In this document: in pieces, positions 11,806 through 22,984 of the stretch
Layout: each line of letters opens with the position of its first letter
Numbering within the stretch: position 1 is the stretch's first letter
Assembly: GCA_914767715.1 (NCBI GenBank)
Contig: OU612072.1
Coordinates: forward strand, 806,001-870,000
DNA length: 64,000 nt
Source: Membranipora membranacea
Taxonomy: Eukaryota > Bryozoa > Gymnolaemata > Cheilostomatida > Membraniporidae
Reading direction: 5' to 3'
The notes under the pieces: generated by a model
What the model saw: only the letters and a program-made list of their open reading frames with translations
Database searches by the model: none
Told to the model about the DNA's origin: nothing
Made by a program: the position numbers and the translations under genes

Positions 11806-13712
11806 AGGTGGCTCAATTTTATTCATGCATCAAATTATTCTCTGATTCTTCAGCTCCGTAATGATGTGCTTATTTAGAAAATTGGTCCACTCTTAGTGCA
11901 TTTTATATCTATCCCAGTAGAGGCCTTCCCGAAAACGCTCACATCAAGCCAGACTAACATTTTGTGACGTCAGAGAGCTGTTTGAGTGATCAGCCTATTG
12001 TAAAATCAAAACAAACAGAGCTATCTTGTATTCAATACAGCAGAAAATCCATGGTGCTGATTTTCATCTTCCACTATGAGCCTTTGCATCCACATCTCAA
12101 TTGCAACCTCATGGAAGGGCACTGGCATCCCCATCCCCAAATTTGAGATATGATGGTCTAAAAAGTCAGCTTATTTGTGTGATTCCTGCAAATGTAGGTC
12201 AACACAGAGCACTGAACTAAGGCTATATTGTGTAGTAAGGTATTCTATGAAATGCCCCCATTGGGTACAATACTCCACTGAAATCCACTGGCTAAGTAAA
12301 CAAACTTGGAATTTTATACTACAACAAGCACGGGTGTGTGTGTTCGATTGAGAATAAATGACACATGCTATAAACTGAGGTAAGACGCAGGTCAGATCAA
12401 GGATTTCTTGAAATCCTTGGTCAGATAATAAAATAATCGAGCGATAGCTGAGTCATCGGCTGCACAAAGTTGGTGAAAATAAGGCGACGACAGAAAGGAG
12501 ATCAAGAATTTTTAGACCTTAGCATTCCAATTTGTTTTAGCTTTAGACTTTAGATAAAGCTTTAGACATTAACTGTGTTACTGTTCTCACATTCTTGAAA
12601 CTGACAAGCTTATCAGTATGCCTGCGTGCCGTTATGTATAATAATGTGAACTTTACTAAAAACTTTCGGTGAGGACCTGCTGTTTGCCATCCATTGTATA
12701 TTTATATTTGGAGATTTTTAATTGATCCAACTTTATCAGCAGACAAATATTCTATGTGATGATAAAGTTCTAAATAATGTTCTGGGTAGATCGCGTGCCG
12801 AGGTAAATCCAAAAAATACTGTGCTGCGGCTAACTGTGACAAAGATTCTTTTTATTTGTTTAAATAGCCAGAAAATCAACCACATTTTTATTTACACAAA
12901 TTTTTACTGATTATGTAAATCAAAATCCATTTGTCATCAATTATTGTAATGTCCATTGATATATTATTGTCTACTTCTACATGCATGTCTTCCACGGTCA
13001 GTTCTTGGGAAGAAACCTATTCCTTCACCATCAGTTGCCTGCCCTATTCCTCCAGAATGGCCCCAGAAGCTTCATTCTCTGAATCAACAGATCTGTCACT
13101 TAGATAACATCAGTTATCTGACGACATTATTGCCATCGAAATATTTTGCACAAAACTTAGGATCGTGAATTTGATAATGTGTGTTGAATAATGTTAGACA
13201 AATTGATCGTAGCTAATAAACTCTGGCTTTGTGAATTGGGGCTTGTATCATTCCGGTAATGGATGTTTATACGATGAGCATATTTTGCAATCATCGATGA
13301 GGTAATTTATTATGAGCCACAATAATGTTTGATTTGACAGCAATGTGATAATTTATGTGGGGAGAGCCTTGTCAAAGATTATAAAACACTGGCCATGTAG
13401 ACAAAACCGCATCCACTAGGATACTGTGTGTAGTCACCAAAGATGTTGATGCGTGACCTATTTAGCTAAAGTTGTTGAATAATTTCTATCAACACAGCGC
13501 ACTAACAGCTCTGTGACGTCAAATATCACACCCTTTTCAGCGTTAATTTTATGCGAGCGTTTTTAGGAAGGCCTCTACTGCGATAGATATATAATGCACT
13601 TAGAGTGGATCAATTTTTTTAAGAAGCATATCATTACGGAGGTAAAGAATCAGAGAATAATGTGATGCATAAGTAATATTGAGCCACCTAGTGGTTTAAT
13701 TGCATGCATCAA
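11805..13712. mobile_element. Foldback/MITE-like element with ~190-bp inverted ends
   Basis: The left end 11805-11985 (CTAGGTGGCTCAAT inward) is repeated in reverse complement at about 13497-13712. Shared blocks include ATTATTCTCTGATTCTT, CAGTAGAGGCCTTCC and TGACGTCA. About 1.5 kb of AT-rich DNA without a credible ORF lies between. The left end abuts the inner end of the large arm ending near 11805. Confidence 0.7.
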
Positions 13713-13732
13713 AGAGTGTGGTATGTTAAAGC

Positions 13733-13775
13733 AGGGAGAATGGAAGGGGAGGAGCCTGCACTCGATAGGCCACAC
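13733..13775. repeat. Short segment repeated in inverse orientation at ~27183-27225
   Basis: GCAGGGAGAATGGAAGGGG followed by AGGAGC(C/T)TGCACT here recurs as its reverse complement near 27183-27225. This may be the end of a further transposon family, or a third pair of inverted copies outside the large inverted repeat. Confidence 0.6.
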
Positions 13776-13779
13776 CTCT

Positions 13780-16030
13780 TTTTATAACATGATCTTACTT
13801 ACGTTTTGGAGTTGTGCCCTCACAACGAAACCATGATTAGTGAATGGAAAAGTGTGGGTTGACAACTTCTCAAGTGACAAATCTATGACTTTCCAATGGA
13901 AAGTTCAAAAATAAAATATCATTTTTGTTGCATTGTAGAATGAAATTATTCTTTATTATTCTTCTTATGGCTGAAGAACATATGTGAAAGGGTAGTAAAA
14001 CAATTCTTAGAGCTAAAAACAATCATCTTGATAAACAAATCTTACAGGGCAAGGTACCCATAATAGTATCAATTTTTCGAGTTGTTTCATTGAGGAAAAG
14101 AAACTTAGCTTGTGAATCTGAATATTATATCAGCACATGTGGTTAGGGGGTGTTGAGAGCTGTCCAACAATATCCCATTTACATACCTACTGTCACTAGA
14201 AGGCTGGGAATCTTACAGAATGTGGTGGTTTGAGGAGCGAAATATGTCGGCATGGGCCTTTCATTGATGATTAATGAGTGTTATTAGCACAATTGTGTTG
14301 TAATAACTTGTCCAGTACATAATTCAAGTGTTCTGGATTAGTTGGTGCTCCAGGGTAATAAGGTAACTGGTTCGGAATTGCCCTCTCACGTCTAAACCTT
14401 CCAAAATGAAGAGTTGCCCTCTCTCTTCGAATTTTCACAGGCTTTGATATGATTGGCCCATTACATCTTACTTTTTTCTTATTGGCCTGTTCAATAACTT
14501 CATACTGATTACAATATCTGTGTTGGGGAACACTGAGTTAGTTATTGATATTGCTAGTAGTCAACTTTCTGAACAGCAGTCAGACTCAGTGGCACCAATC
14601 AGTTACTTCACAGACACATAAGACCACGATGAAGAGATGATGAGCCAACTCAGCTTCACAAGAAGAAGAAGAATGAAATTAGAACAGCTGTGAATGGACT
14701 TGATTGCATCAATTTGTTGTAGCTCTCAGGTAAATAAATGTTATTTAGTATTTATATTTGGTACACTACTATTCTACTACTCAGTTGTGAGTGAAAAATG
14801 AGTAGACTAACTAAGAAGCCTAGCTAGTAACTGTTAGTTACTATCACTACTAGTAGCTTTCTGTAGTTTGCCAATGGTATCAGTCCAATGTACATGTGCA
14901 GTGTAATATCAAGCAAGGAGAAGGACTCCTAAGAGTTGTAAGAGGGGGGGGAGGCTCATACAAGTCCAAGGAGTTTACTCCTTACTCCTCGCTTTGTTGT
15001 TTGTTGGTGGTGGCATGTTTAGGTGGGCAACTCTCGTGCAACTAATTGTCTAGAACTGTTATTGCTAATCTACTATGGCTACATGTAGGCCTACATACTT
15101 TACATTGTAAGGAAATGCCCCCTCTCTTTACTACAACTACACTACAGCCTATGTAGGCTGGGTCTTGTATTTGTATAAAGTGTGTGCATAGGCTTTGCCT
15201 CGGCGCAACTGACGGATCATTATTGCTTTATGTCAACCATTCCCAACTGTCTGAGACTGGTGGGGTCACCCTTAAATACAAACAGCAAAACTATATACAT
15301 ATTAGTATACACTTTATTTACTGATCAAGCATGCGCATATAAGACCAAGTGGTACATCATCATCTAGCTTAGTAGGCGAGACCTGCTTTTAGCTTCGTTC
15401 GAGAATTGGCCACTAATCAATTGAACTATGCTCACTCTTGTGTGAACTATTTGCGAACAAATTTATCTAAGGAGCGAGGATATTGAGCATTTAAGTTGTA
15501 ATGATCTTTTGGTTTACAAAGCACAGCTCATGCTAATTGAAATATTCCCTGGTCTATAATGTAATAAAGAATATACCAACCCCGATCACCAGAGGAAGGA
15601 AACCAGTGCAGACCTTGCCTTTTGCCAATGGTATTGAATTCAAATGATTTGTTGGCTGTACAGAGTCTCAACTGCATCACAGTGGTCATTTCATTATAAT
15701 AAGCAGTGATCGGGGAGGGGGGCGGATTGCATATAATATTACATGTGTGGGCTCTTTGAGTTGCAAGCATGTACTTCGCCTTAATTCAAGGTCAACCACT
15801 GACAACCATTGGTTCTAGTGGTCTGTAGTTGGAGAGTAGAGAAATTGGTTACTGAGAGAAACTAGACCATTGCCAGCTTGCACACAATTGCAAAAGTTTC
15901 CCAAATGTAAATCTTCATCAATAGAATGGTGTATTCAAGTGTTGTAGCGGTACTAGCTCTCTAGAGTATAACGCTGGTTTAATTATTCGTCTTGTTAATT
16001 TGGGAAAAAAGTAGATAGGCCTAGATACAA
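13780..16030. other. Gene-poor stretch inside the inverted repeat
   Basis: No gene recognised. A single arm (about 14773-14850) of the palindrome family found at 17938-18008 is present, and a G-rich run lies near 14945. Short ORFs at 15182, 15528 and 15918 show no protein-like conservation. Confidence 0.4.
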
Positions 16031-16120
16031 GAAATGACTCCTTTTGATTGCAGATTTTTTTGTATTTTAGTCTACATTGTAAAGCAACACAGACCGCAGA
16101 ATAGTACTGAGAACAGTACA

Positions 16121-19100
16121 ATGAAGAAGAGAGTGTTTGGGTGGTTTATAGCAGATGTGATACAACTCGTAGTATCAATAGTCGTTCAGCTTACTCAATT
16201 CAAACAGGTAAGCAGACAATCAAATTTTCAATTTCGGTTGTAAAATTTGATTAAGTTGCAGCAGGGAACTGACCCAGAAAGGCTTGAGATGGCTGGGGTT
16301 ATAAGCATCGATATCTCCACTGTTACACTTGCATCGAGCATCGTTAGTAATATAATGATATAAATGTCAGGTGATATGTGTAGGCTAACTGATGATAATT
16401 GCGTCGGTGTAATCGTTGAAGTATCATGGCATAAATTTGGTAAAAACTGCTTGAACACTGGCAGGCCTCAGCAAGAATTTTTCATTGAAGCCGGCCAGTT
16501 AGTGTAATTAGGAGTTCAGTGACTATCAGAGTTGTGCTCTTTTTTTCATGGAGGGAACAACTCATTCCATCTCGCAACATCAAGTCACCTCTTCCCTATA
16601 TTCCACCCTCCTTGCCACAGCTCATTATCTTGAATGATCATTTTAGTTACAAATTTGCTGGCGTTATGTGCTGATCAAACCTATAGATCGAGTGTTTCCA
16701 TTCCAAGACACCAGATATAAAATTACACAAACTTCTTCACCAACGGCTGGCAAATCTGTTTCCATCATAGGTCTTTAAGTGTTGTGTTATTTGTAATTTG
16801 GCAACATGCTAGAATCAGGCTCTCAATGCAGAGAAAATTGAAGGGTCCAGGGATGAACCTTGTAGCAGCAAAGCCATGTTATAAGACTGCAAATAATTTG
16901 AATGCAAATAATGTACTTAGGACATTGGAATGTATTATATTCATACTTCATCACATCATCAACTAAATATTTGTTGCAGAGAATACAGGAGAAAGACTGA
17001 TTCAGTATGGCATGATAATGGCAGAGTTACGCATCAGAACCTTTGGTGGTTTGAATTCTGTCCTGAGAAATCTTGATGTACCGAGTGAGTGTCTGAGTGT
17101 CAAATAGTTACATTATTATGATTCATGATGGGTCATGATATACTCTTCGCTACCCTGACGCAGCGATCATTTGTATTTGATTGTCCAAATCAAGGATACC
17201 ATCGGTAGCCTAATTGGTAACCATATCTCATACTCATTGAAAGACCCCCCTCCCTCCCTCCCTTCACCTGCTATCTACCTTATCAACCTAATTAGTGGTT
17301 AACTAATTAGTTTGATAAGGTAGATTGCATGTGAAGGAAGGGGGGGGGGGGGGGTGAATGAAATGATAATGAAATCTGTCTCTTAAAGTATTGTCAATTG
17401 TTCGAATGTGGTTATCATGGGGCATTTAACTTCCCAACATATGTTGGTGTGTGGGTAATTCTAGGTCACAGGCCCTAAATAAAATTAAACAGCATAAAAC
17501 TTCTTTCTAATTTATAGTCAACTAAACGTATAGCCTTGGGAGTAAGTATTAGCTAAAGTTTAGTTTAGCTAGTCTTGAGATGACTTAATGTAAGCTCGCA
17601 TTAAATTTTGGCTAGTGAAGGTTGAAGTCCATAAAAAGAAAAAAAGGGTGGGCGTATGTTTGCTACTCTTGAAGTTAGCTTTTTCAAGCCTGCGCAAAAT
17701 GAAGAAAATTTCCTCCTATGAATACTTTACTCCTCTATGGAACTTTTTATGAACATTATATCTGCTTGATTTTGATTACTGTACCTTACATTTTAGAACG
17801 TACCTGAGGCATTGGATTAGCAGGATGTTGGCACCTATTGACATTTGACTACCGGTCAAACAACTTGAAGGCAGTTAGTGTAGGAAGAACAAGTATTCAT
17901 CAGATAAAGTGGTAAGCTACTCTCACACTACTCTGTAAGTCTACTCATTCTTCACGACTGAGTAGTAGAGTAGTACTCTACTACTCAGTCGTGAAGAATG
18001 AGTAGACTAACTAAGAAGTCTAGCTAGTAACTGTTAGTTATTATCCCCTAGCAGGTATTGCTCACTCACCTGGTGAGCGATCAGATTGTGATTTTGGTTT
18101 TTAAGTGTTGTGTTATTTGTAATTTGTTAAAATGTTAGAATCCGGCTCCAAATGCAATGATCTCAGTGCCCTAACTTCATATCTAGATAGGGTGAAAGAA
18201 AGAGGGCTTACATGGTTTTCATCAGTAATAATACATCTGGTAAAAAAATCCAAAACTAAGAATTGCGAAAAAAATTCATCCTCAGCCATTCATATTTGTT
18301 GAGCCGACCTCAGCTGTTTCAGGGGAAACAATTGGTCCATAGTCAATATGTTATATAATATGTGCCGAAATGTGAGTTGCTGGCAGTCAATGTAACATTG
18401 TGTATACCCTAAGAGAGTTAAGTATTTGCAGCAGGGAAAATTCACAAATAGCTACATTTAAAGCAAGCTAACATTTGCTCTCATTTCTTCACATAGACTC
18501 CCTACTCCGCTAGAAGAGTAATTTACTGCAAATCATCTTTAGACAACTATCCTGAATATTATGTAAGATCAAGTTTATCGTCCTATTGTATTTAGAGTGA
18601 TATATGAATATCTCAAAAAACTCAATATTCACACCCGTATATATATATAATATGTGGTTTTAGATCAGAAGATGATTTGATGGTATTCAGTAGCTAATAA
18701 ACCATGGCTTCCCGCCAGAAATTGCCAGAAGATTAAACCGTGAGTTACTTCAATACCATTGGACCCCACTTTCAATGATGGGATTACTCTAGTGGAGTAA
18801 TGTTAGTTCAATAGGAAAAGTTTGCATTTCGAGAAAATGGCTTGAAGTAATAAAATTATGGCTAGCCAACATTTTCTCAACTCCGTCACTTGACATTAAC
18901 TTCCAGTGGGTGACCTCACGTTCAAAGTTTTAAGATACTTGGGTTTTAATGAGCTGATTGGATGGTTGTGACAGGGTTGTCACATCCAATTCTTGAGAAA
19001 GGCACCCAAGTGCCTTCGGAGTTCACCTCTATTACAAAAACTAAGTGCAGACAACCATTGCAGTACTAACAGTCTGCTGAATAACAATAAAAAAAGCATG

Positions 19101-20789
19101 GCTGTAAATGCTGTTGGCAAATTCCCACATGATTATAATATAAGTTGTATGTCAATTAAAATATTTTCACCCCTGCATTTCCGGTTGCTCCAATCCTAGT
19201 AAAATCCAAGTAAAACGATGTTGTCTTGTGTTGATGGCTGGAGGGGGAGCAGCTCCAAATATATGCAAATTAGATTAAAATTTTTCTTGAGGTAGAGAAT
19301 GTTTTACTTTTTGTCACCATGCTCAGTAAATAACCTAACAAAGAGTCAAGTAGATGTCGAGCACATAGTGCTTGCTTTCCAATCTAGTCAATGCAATGTC
19401 ACAGTGTATGTTATGTCATTATCCCTATCGTTTTATCCAATTTTTCTGCATTTGGATTCGCTTCTGGTGTCACCAGTAAAATGGGAGGAACTTGAAATGT
19501 AGGCATTTATCACAGAACTTGTAATGGTTCTGGATCAAAGAAAGAAGAAATATGTCTTCATCCAACCAACTTAACATTAATGATCGCCAACCACCCAACC
19601 AACGCTACTCCATATTGAAAAGTTTCCCCACTCCTGATTGCTAAAATGAATTATTCTGAGCCATGATTTTTGCGTCATATTGTGTACTCTGATCTAAACT
19701 TCAACAGTGCCTCTGTTAGAAGGGAATTAGGGGGGGGATTATTGTATGACACCTGAAGCTTTTGAACAAACCATCGGAGTGAGCATTTGCTAATGTTGTT
19801 TCACCTTGGGCCTGACACTGAGCTTATATATATTATATCTGCTTTCGCTTTGCATACTTTTGTCTTTTGTGATAGTATGGTACTTCAAAAAGTGCTGTTT
19901 TGATGTGGCCGCGTGGGCCTACATACATCTCAATTCAGAGTTTAGTGGACAGTCATAGCTTCATCATATTCTATAGACAGCATACAATAGATAGCTGTCA
20001 GGAGGTCATTTCTCACAGATATACTCATATATGGTGTCCCAAACTCCGCACATAATTTTTTTCTACAACAATCTTACCGTTTTTTTACTTCACATCATGA
20101 AATTTCTACATACAAGATTATTTTTTACAGTTTTACTATTTGGAGGAGTGAACGTAGAATGGGGACAGTGACTCAGAAGATATACGACAGAGTATCATAC
20201 TCAGCAGTTTTCTCACACCTTGTCACCCACCACCAATAACTCCAGCTTCAAAGAAGCACACTCTGCTGATGCTCTCTTTGTTACACTTGGAACTGAAGTT
20301 GTGAAGACACCAGGGACAAATACCCCCCCCCCACCCAAGGTATGTATGGGCTTGAATGATCACCAATGCTTATCTATCAATATTTTGGGAGTCACCAGCA
20401 AAATTATTATGTCAAACAATGTTATCCTCTGATTCATGATTGTTGCTACATCACTTAGACGCGTATTATATATAGTTTTTTTTGGTGATGGGTTGCGGTA
20501 AATATCGAATATACCAAATATATCAAATTGAGGATACTTTAGCCAGCGACACGTTGACACCCTCCCCCTAATTTAGCCACAATCGCTCTGAAAGTATGAC
20601 ACGGTGATTGATATACATTTTTCTTCTTTTCAGACTATAATTGAGACTCATGGTGGTATAGAGCGGACACCAGTCATGACACATCAAATATGCACCATAA
20701 GCACCTCCTCCGATAGTGAACTGTCACAAAAGTCACACTCTTATATCTGCGCAGCACTATGTTGTCACTGCACACTGTTGAATCGATAG
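16121..20789 (+). CDS. Unrecognised five-exon gene, ~195 aa, lying inside the large inverted repeat
   Basis: Proposed exons: 16121-16207, 16982-17084, 19327-19405, 20177-20339 and 20634-20789. They join in one open frame ending TAG. The first exon starts at an ATG in good context and encodes MKKRVFGWFIAD followed by a strongly hydrophobic stretch (about residues 5-27), a signal anchor or signal peptide. The frame stays open 87 bases further upstream, so an earlier start at 16034 is possible. Exon 2 encodes GERLIQYGMIMAELRIRTF. Exon 3 has a short helix-like stretch (SQVDVEHIVLAFQSS). Exon 4 is Thr/Pro/Ser-rich and ends TPPPPK. Exon 5 ends in a Cys-rich tail (SYICAALCCHCTLLNR). Junctions 2-3, 3-4 and 4-5 match in phase (1, 2, 0) with normal donors. 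Junction 1-2 needs the second AG of a CAGAG acceptor. I do not recognise the family. The last two exons are the best supported; the first two could belong to something else. Confidence 0.45.
17245..17354. repeat. Hairpin element, 110 bp
   Basis: A near-perfect inverted repeat. A C-rich run followed by CTATCTACCTTATCAACCTA is mirrored by CTAATTAGTTTGATAAGGTAG and a long G run, with an 11-base centre. It lies in an intron of the unrecognised gene. Confidence 0.85.
17938..18008. repeat. Perfect 71-bp palindrome
   Basis: Two 35-base arms around a single G, with no mismatch. The left arm begins AGTCTACTCATTCTTCACGA and the right arm ends in its complement. A diverged single arm with the same downstream flank (ACTAACTAAGAAG) is at about 14773-14850. 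Confidence 0.9.
18010..19320. other. Intron-like DNA with a short direct repeat
   Basis: The block TTTAAGTGTTGTGTTATTTG plus following bases near 18101 also occurs near 16774. No further coding exon is supported. Confidence 0.4.
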
Positions 20790-20799
20790 ATCAAAAAGT

Positions 20800-22980
20800 A
20801 GTGCCACATAAACTTTCCCCATATGATAATTGATAGGAATGGGCACATGCTCTCATTTTATCAAAGTTTCAAGCTGTTCAGTGTTCACATTTGTATTGAT
20901 ATATCAATTGACTTTAGGGCATTTCTTGCGCCTAATGGTATTTTATAATCCTGTTGACAATCGCAGGAGGCCTTCTAGGGTTGTTGATTGTGAATGCCAA
21001 TGTTTTGTGGGTTAACATATGCAAGAATAACATCTAAACTTTTTAGTATTTTCTACTGATTCAATTTTTTTTTGGACAGTTTATTGTTCTCACCTCGTCG
21101 ATTATTCATAATTTTTCATTCCAATGCTTTGCATCCTATTCAGGTATCAGTGAACTTTAGTTCAATGCAGGTATTCCTACTGTGGATTAACATGTATATC
21201 AGTTATATTTAAGAGTACAATGAGTACGACTTGTTTTTTAAAATAAACAGCTTTCAATTCATTTCCAAAACATGATCAAAAGGTTCATCATTCGACAAAT
21301 AGGCTGAGCACTAGGTTCATGTTGATGCACTGATCTTACATCTTGTCATATATCATTACATGATACATTTGGTTGTCGGTTGTCACTGAACTGTGTGGGT
21401 GAGTCCGGTTGAGGTTGGTGAGAGGGTCGGTCTACCTCTGTATGTCCGAAACAAGAAGTGTCATTTGTATAGCGCACACATACATATTGAGGTTTGATCA
21501 CAGCAATGAACTCCCTCTTCATTGATCACAGAATGGTTTCTCAGGCATTGTGTTTAGCAATGGCAGGCAAATTTACAAGTCGGTTTATCCCTGTGTTAAG
21601 CTTCTTATGGCTCATAGAGGGTTGCAGTTAGGTGGGAATCGGTGCTGCTAGTACACATTTTTTGGTTAGTGAGGTCCAAGACTACTATCCTGGTTAGAAG
21701 TTGGTACAAGGCAGTTTAATAATTTTTAGAAATTAGTACAAGGCAGCTTACCAATTGATAGAGGATTATAGTACGATGGCACTGCTTGCATAAACTTTGC
21801 TAATATTGAACCCTCCTTGCTATAATCATCACCATGGTAGTATCATTGCTCGTAAAGAGTTAGTTATTTTTTTATTTCTCATCTAAACAAAATTCCCTGT
21901 CCAGTGGTACAAATTATGATTCTGTAAGACCAGTGTGAGAGTATTTGTGTTCAGATATATACAAAATAAGTATAGTTGTACACTTTTTTGTGTGTTTCAA
22001 CACCTCATCAATCATTTCAGTTATTGCTGGGTGGTTAAAAGTTATATAGATAGATCAGGAATCTTGTTTAGAAGAAGTTTATTTAAACTTTCCTTCTACA
22101 CCCTCTAGATTTTAAGATATATCAATTTTTACAACCCCTTATCATTTTTAGGAATTTCAACAAGAATAGCTAACCAGAGGGATTATATAGATGACACACT
22201 AAGGGTTAATCTACGCTCCTTGGGATTTTTTAGCGTGGATGGCTTTCATTAGCTGTTTGTTGGATGAAGATGTTCTGGGCATGGAGCGCAAGCTCTGAAT
22301 TTTATGGAATGTGGGTAGAGAGAAGCAAGGGTAAATCAAACCAAGGAGTAACAGCTTCCCCTGTTACTTCTTGATCAAACAGACCTATAGTTCAATGACA
22401 CAATAGAACTCGTTTGTACGGAATGTCTGATGGTCACTGTAAATTCTAAATATATGAATGCAGGCGATAATATTAAGCTGATAGCTTTGAAAGATTATCT
22501 GCTACAAGACTGTCCAGGCAATTATTTATCGCTCTAAATCTTAACTGATGTAATGGCCCTACAAGCCCCTAATCTGGCAACCCAGCCGCCTGTCTAAGCT
22601 ACCGGTCTCATATATAACAGAATAAATATCAGTGTGGGTATTCCTTTGGCAGGAATTTGTTGAAATGATTGGAACAAGGAGTAAAAGTACTCCTTGATTG
22701 GAACTCCAGACTATAGCTGCATTGTGGAAATCCTGTCGTAATGGTCGAAACTTCTAGGAAATGTATTTGGTAGACCACATGGAACTGATGCATCGATGTT
22801 GTTTTGCCCGATACTAGCAATATCACTCAATTACATGCAATTGATTTGAAATTAAATGCTAAAAAAATTAAACCTTTTTAGTTGAAAATTGTATTAATCT
22901 GGAGTAGGTTAGTGAAATCAGTCTTGATATTCATTGATAAACCTTTAGGTTGATAGAACTTTCAACATACCAAACTTTTC
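20800..22980. other. Gene-poor stretch before the right inverted arm
   Basis: AT-rich, no gene seen. AATAAA at about 21242 could serve the unrecognised gene. Positions about 22200-22340 hold an extra partial copy, in the same orientation, of part of the left arm (compare 10560-10680). Confidence 0.45.
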
Positions 22981-22984
22981 AATG

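Noticed and set aside
18993-19199. Plus-strand ORF reading RKAPKCLRSSPLLQKLSADN
   Set aside because: Looks faintly coding but has no good acceptor/donor pair and does not fit the phases of the flanking gene model.
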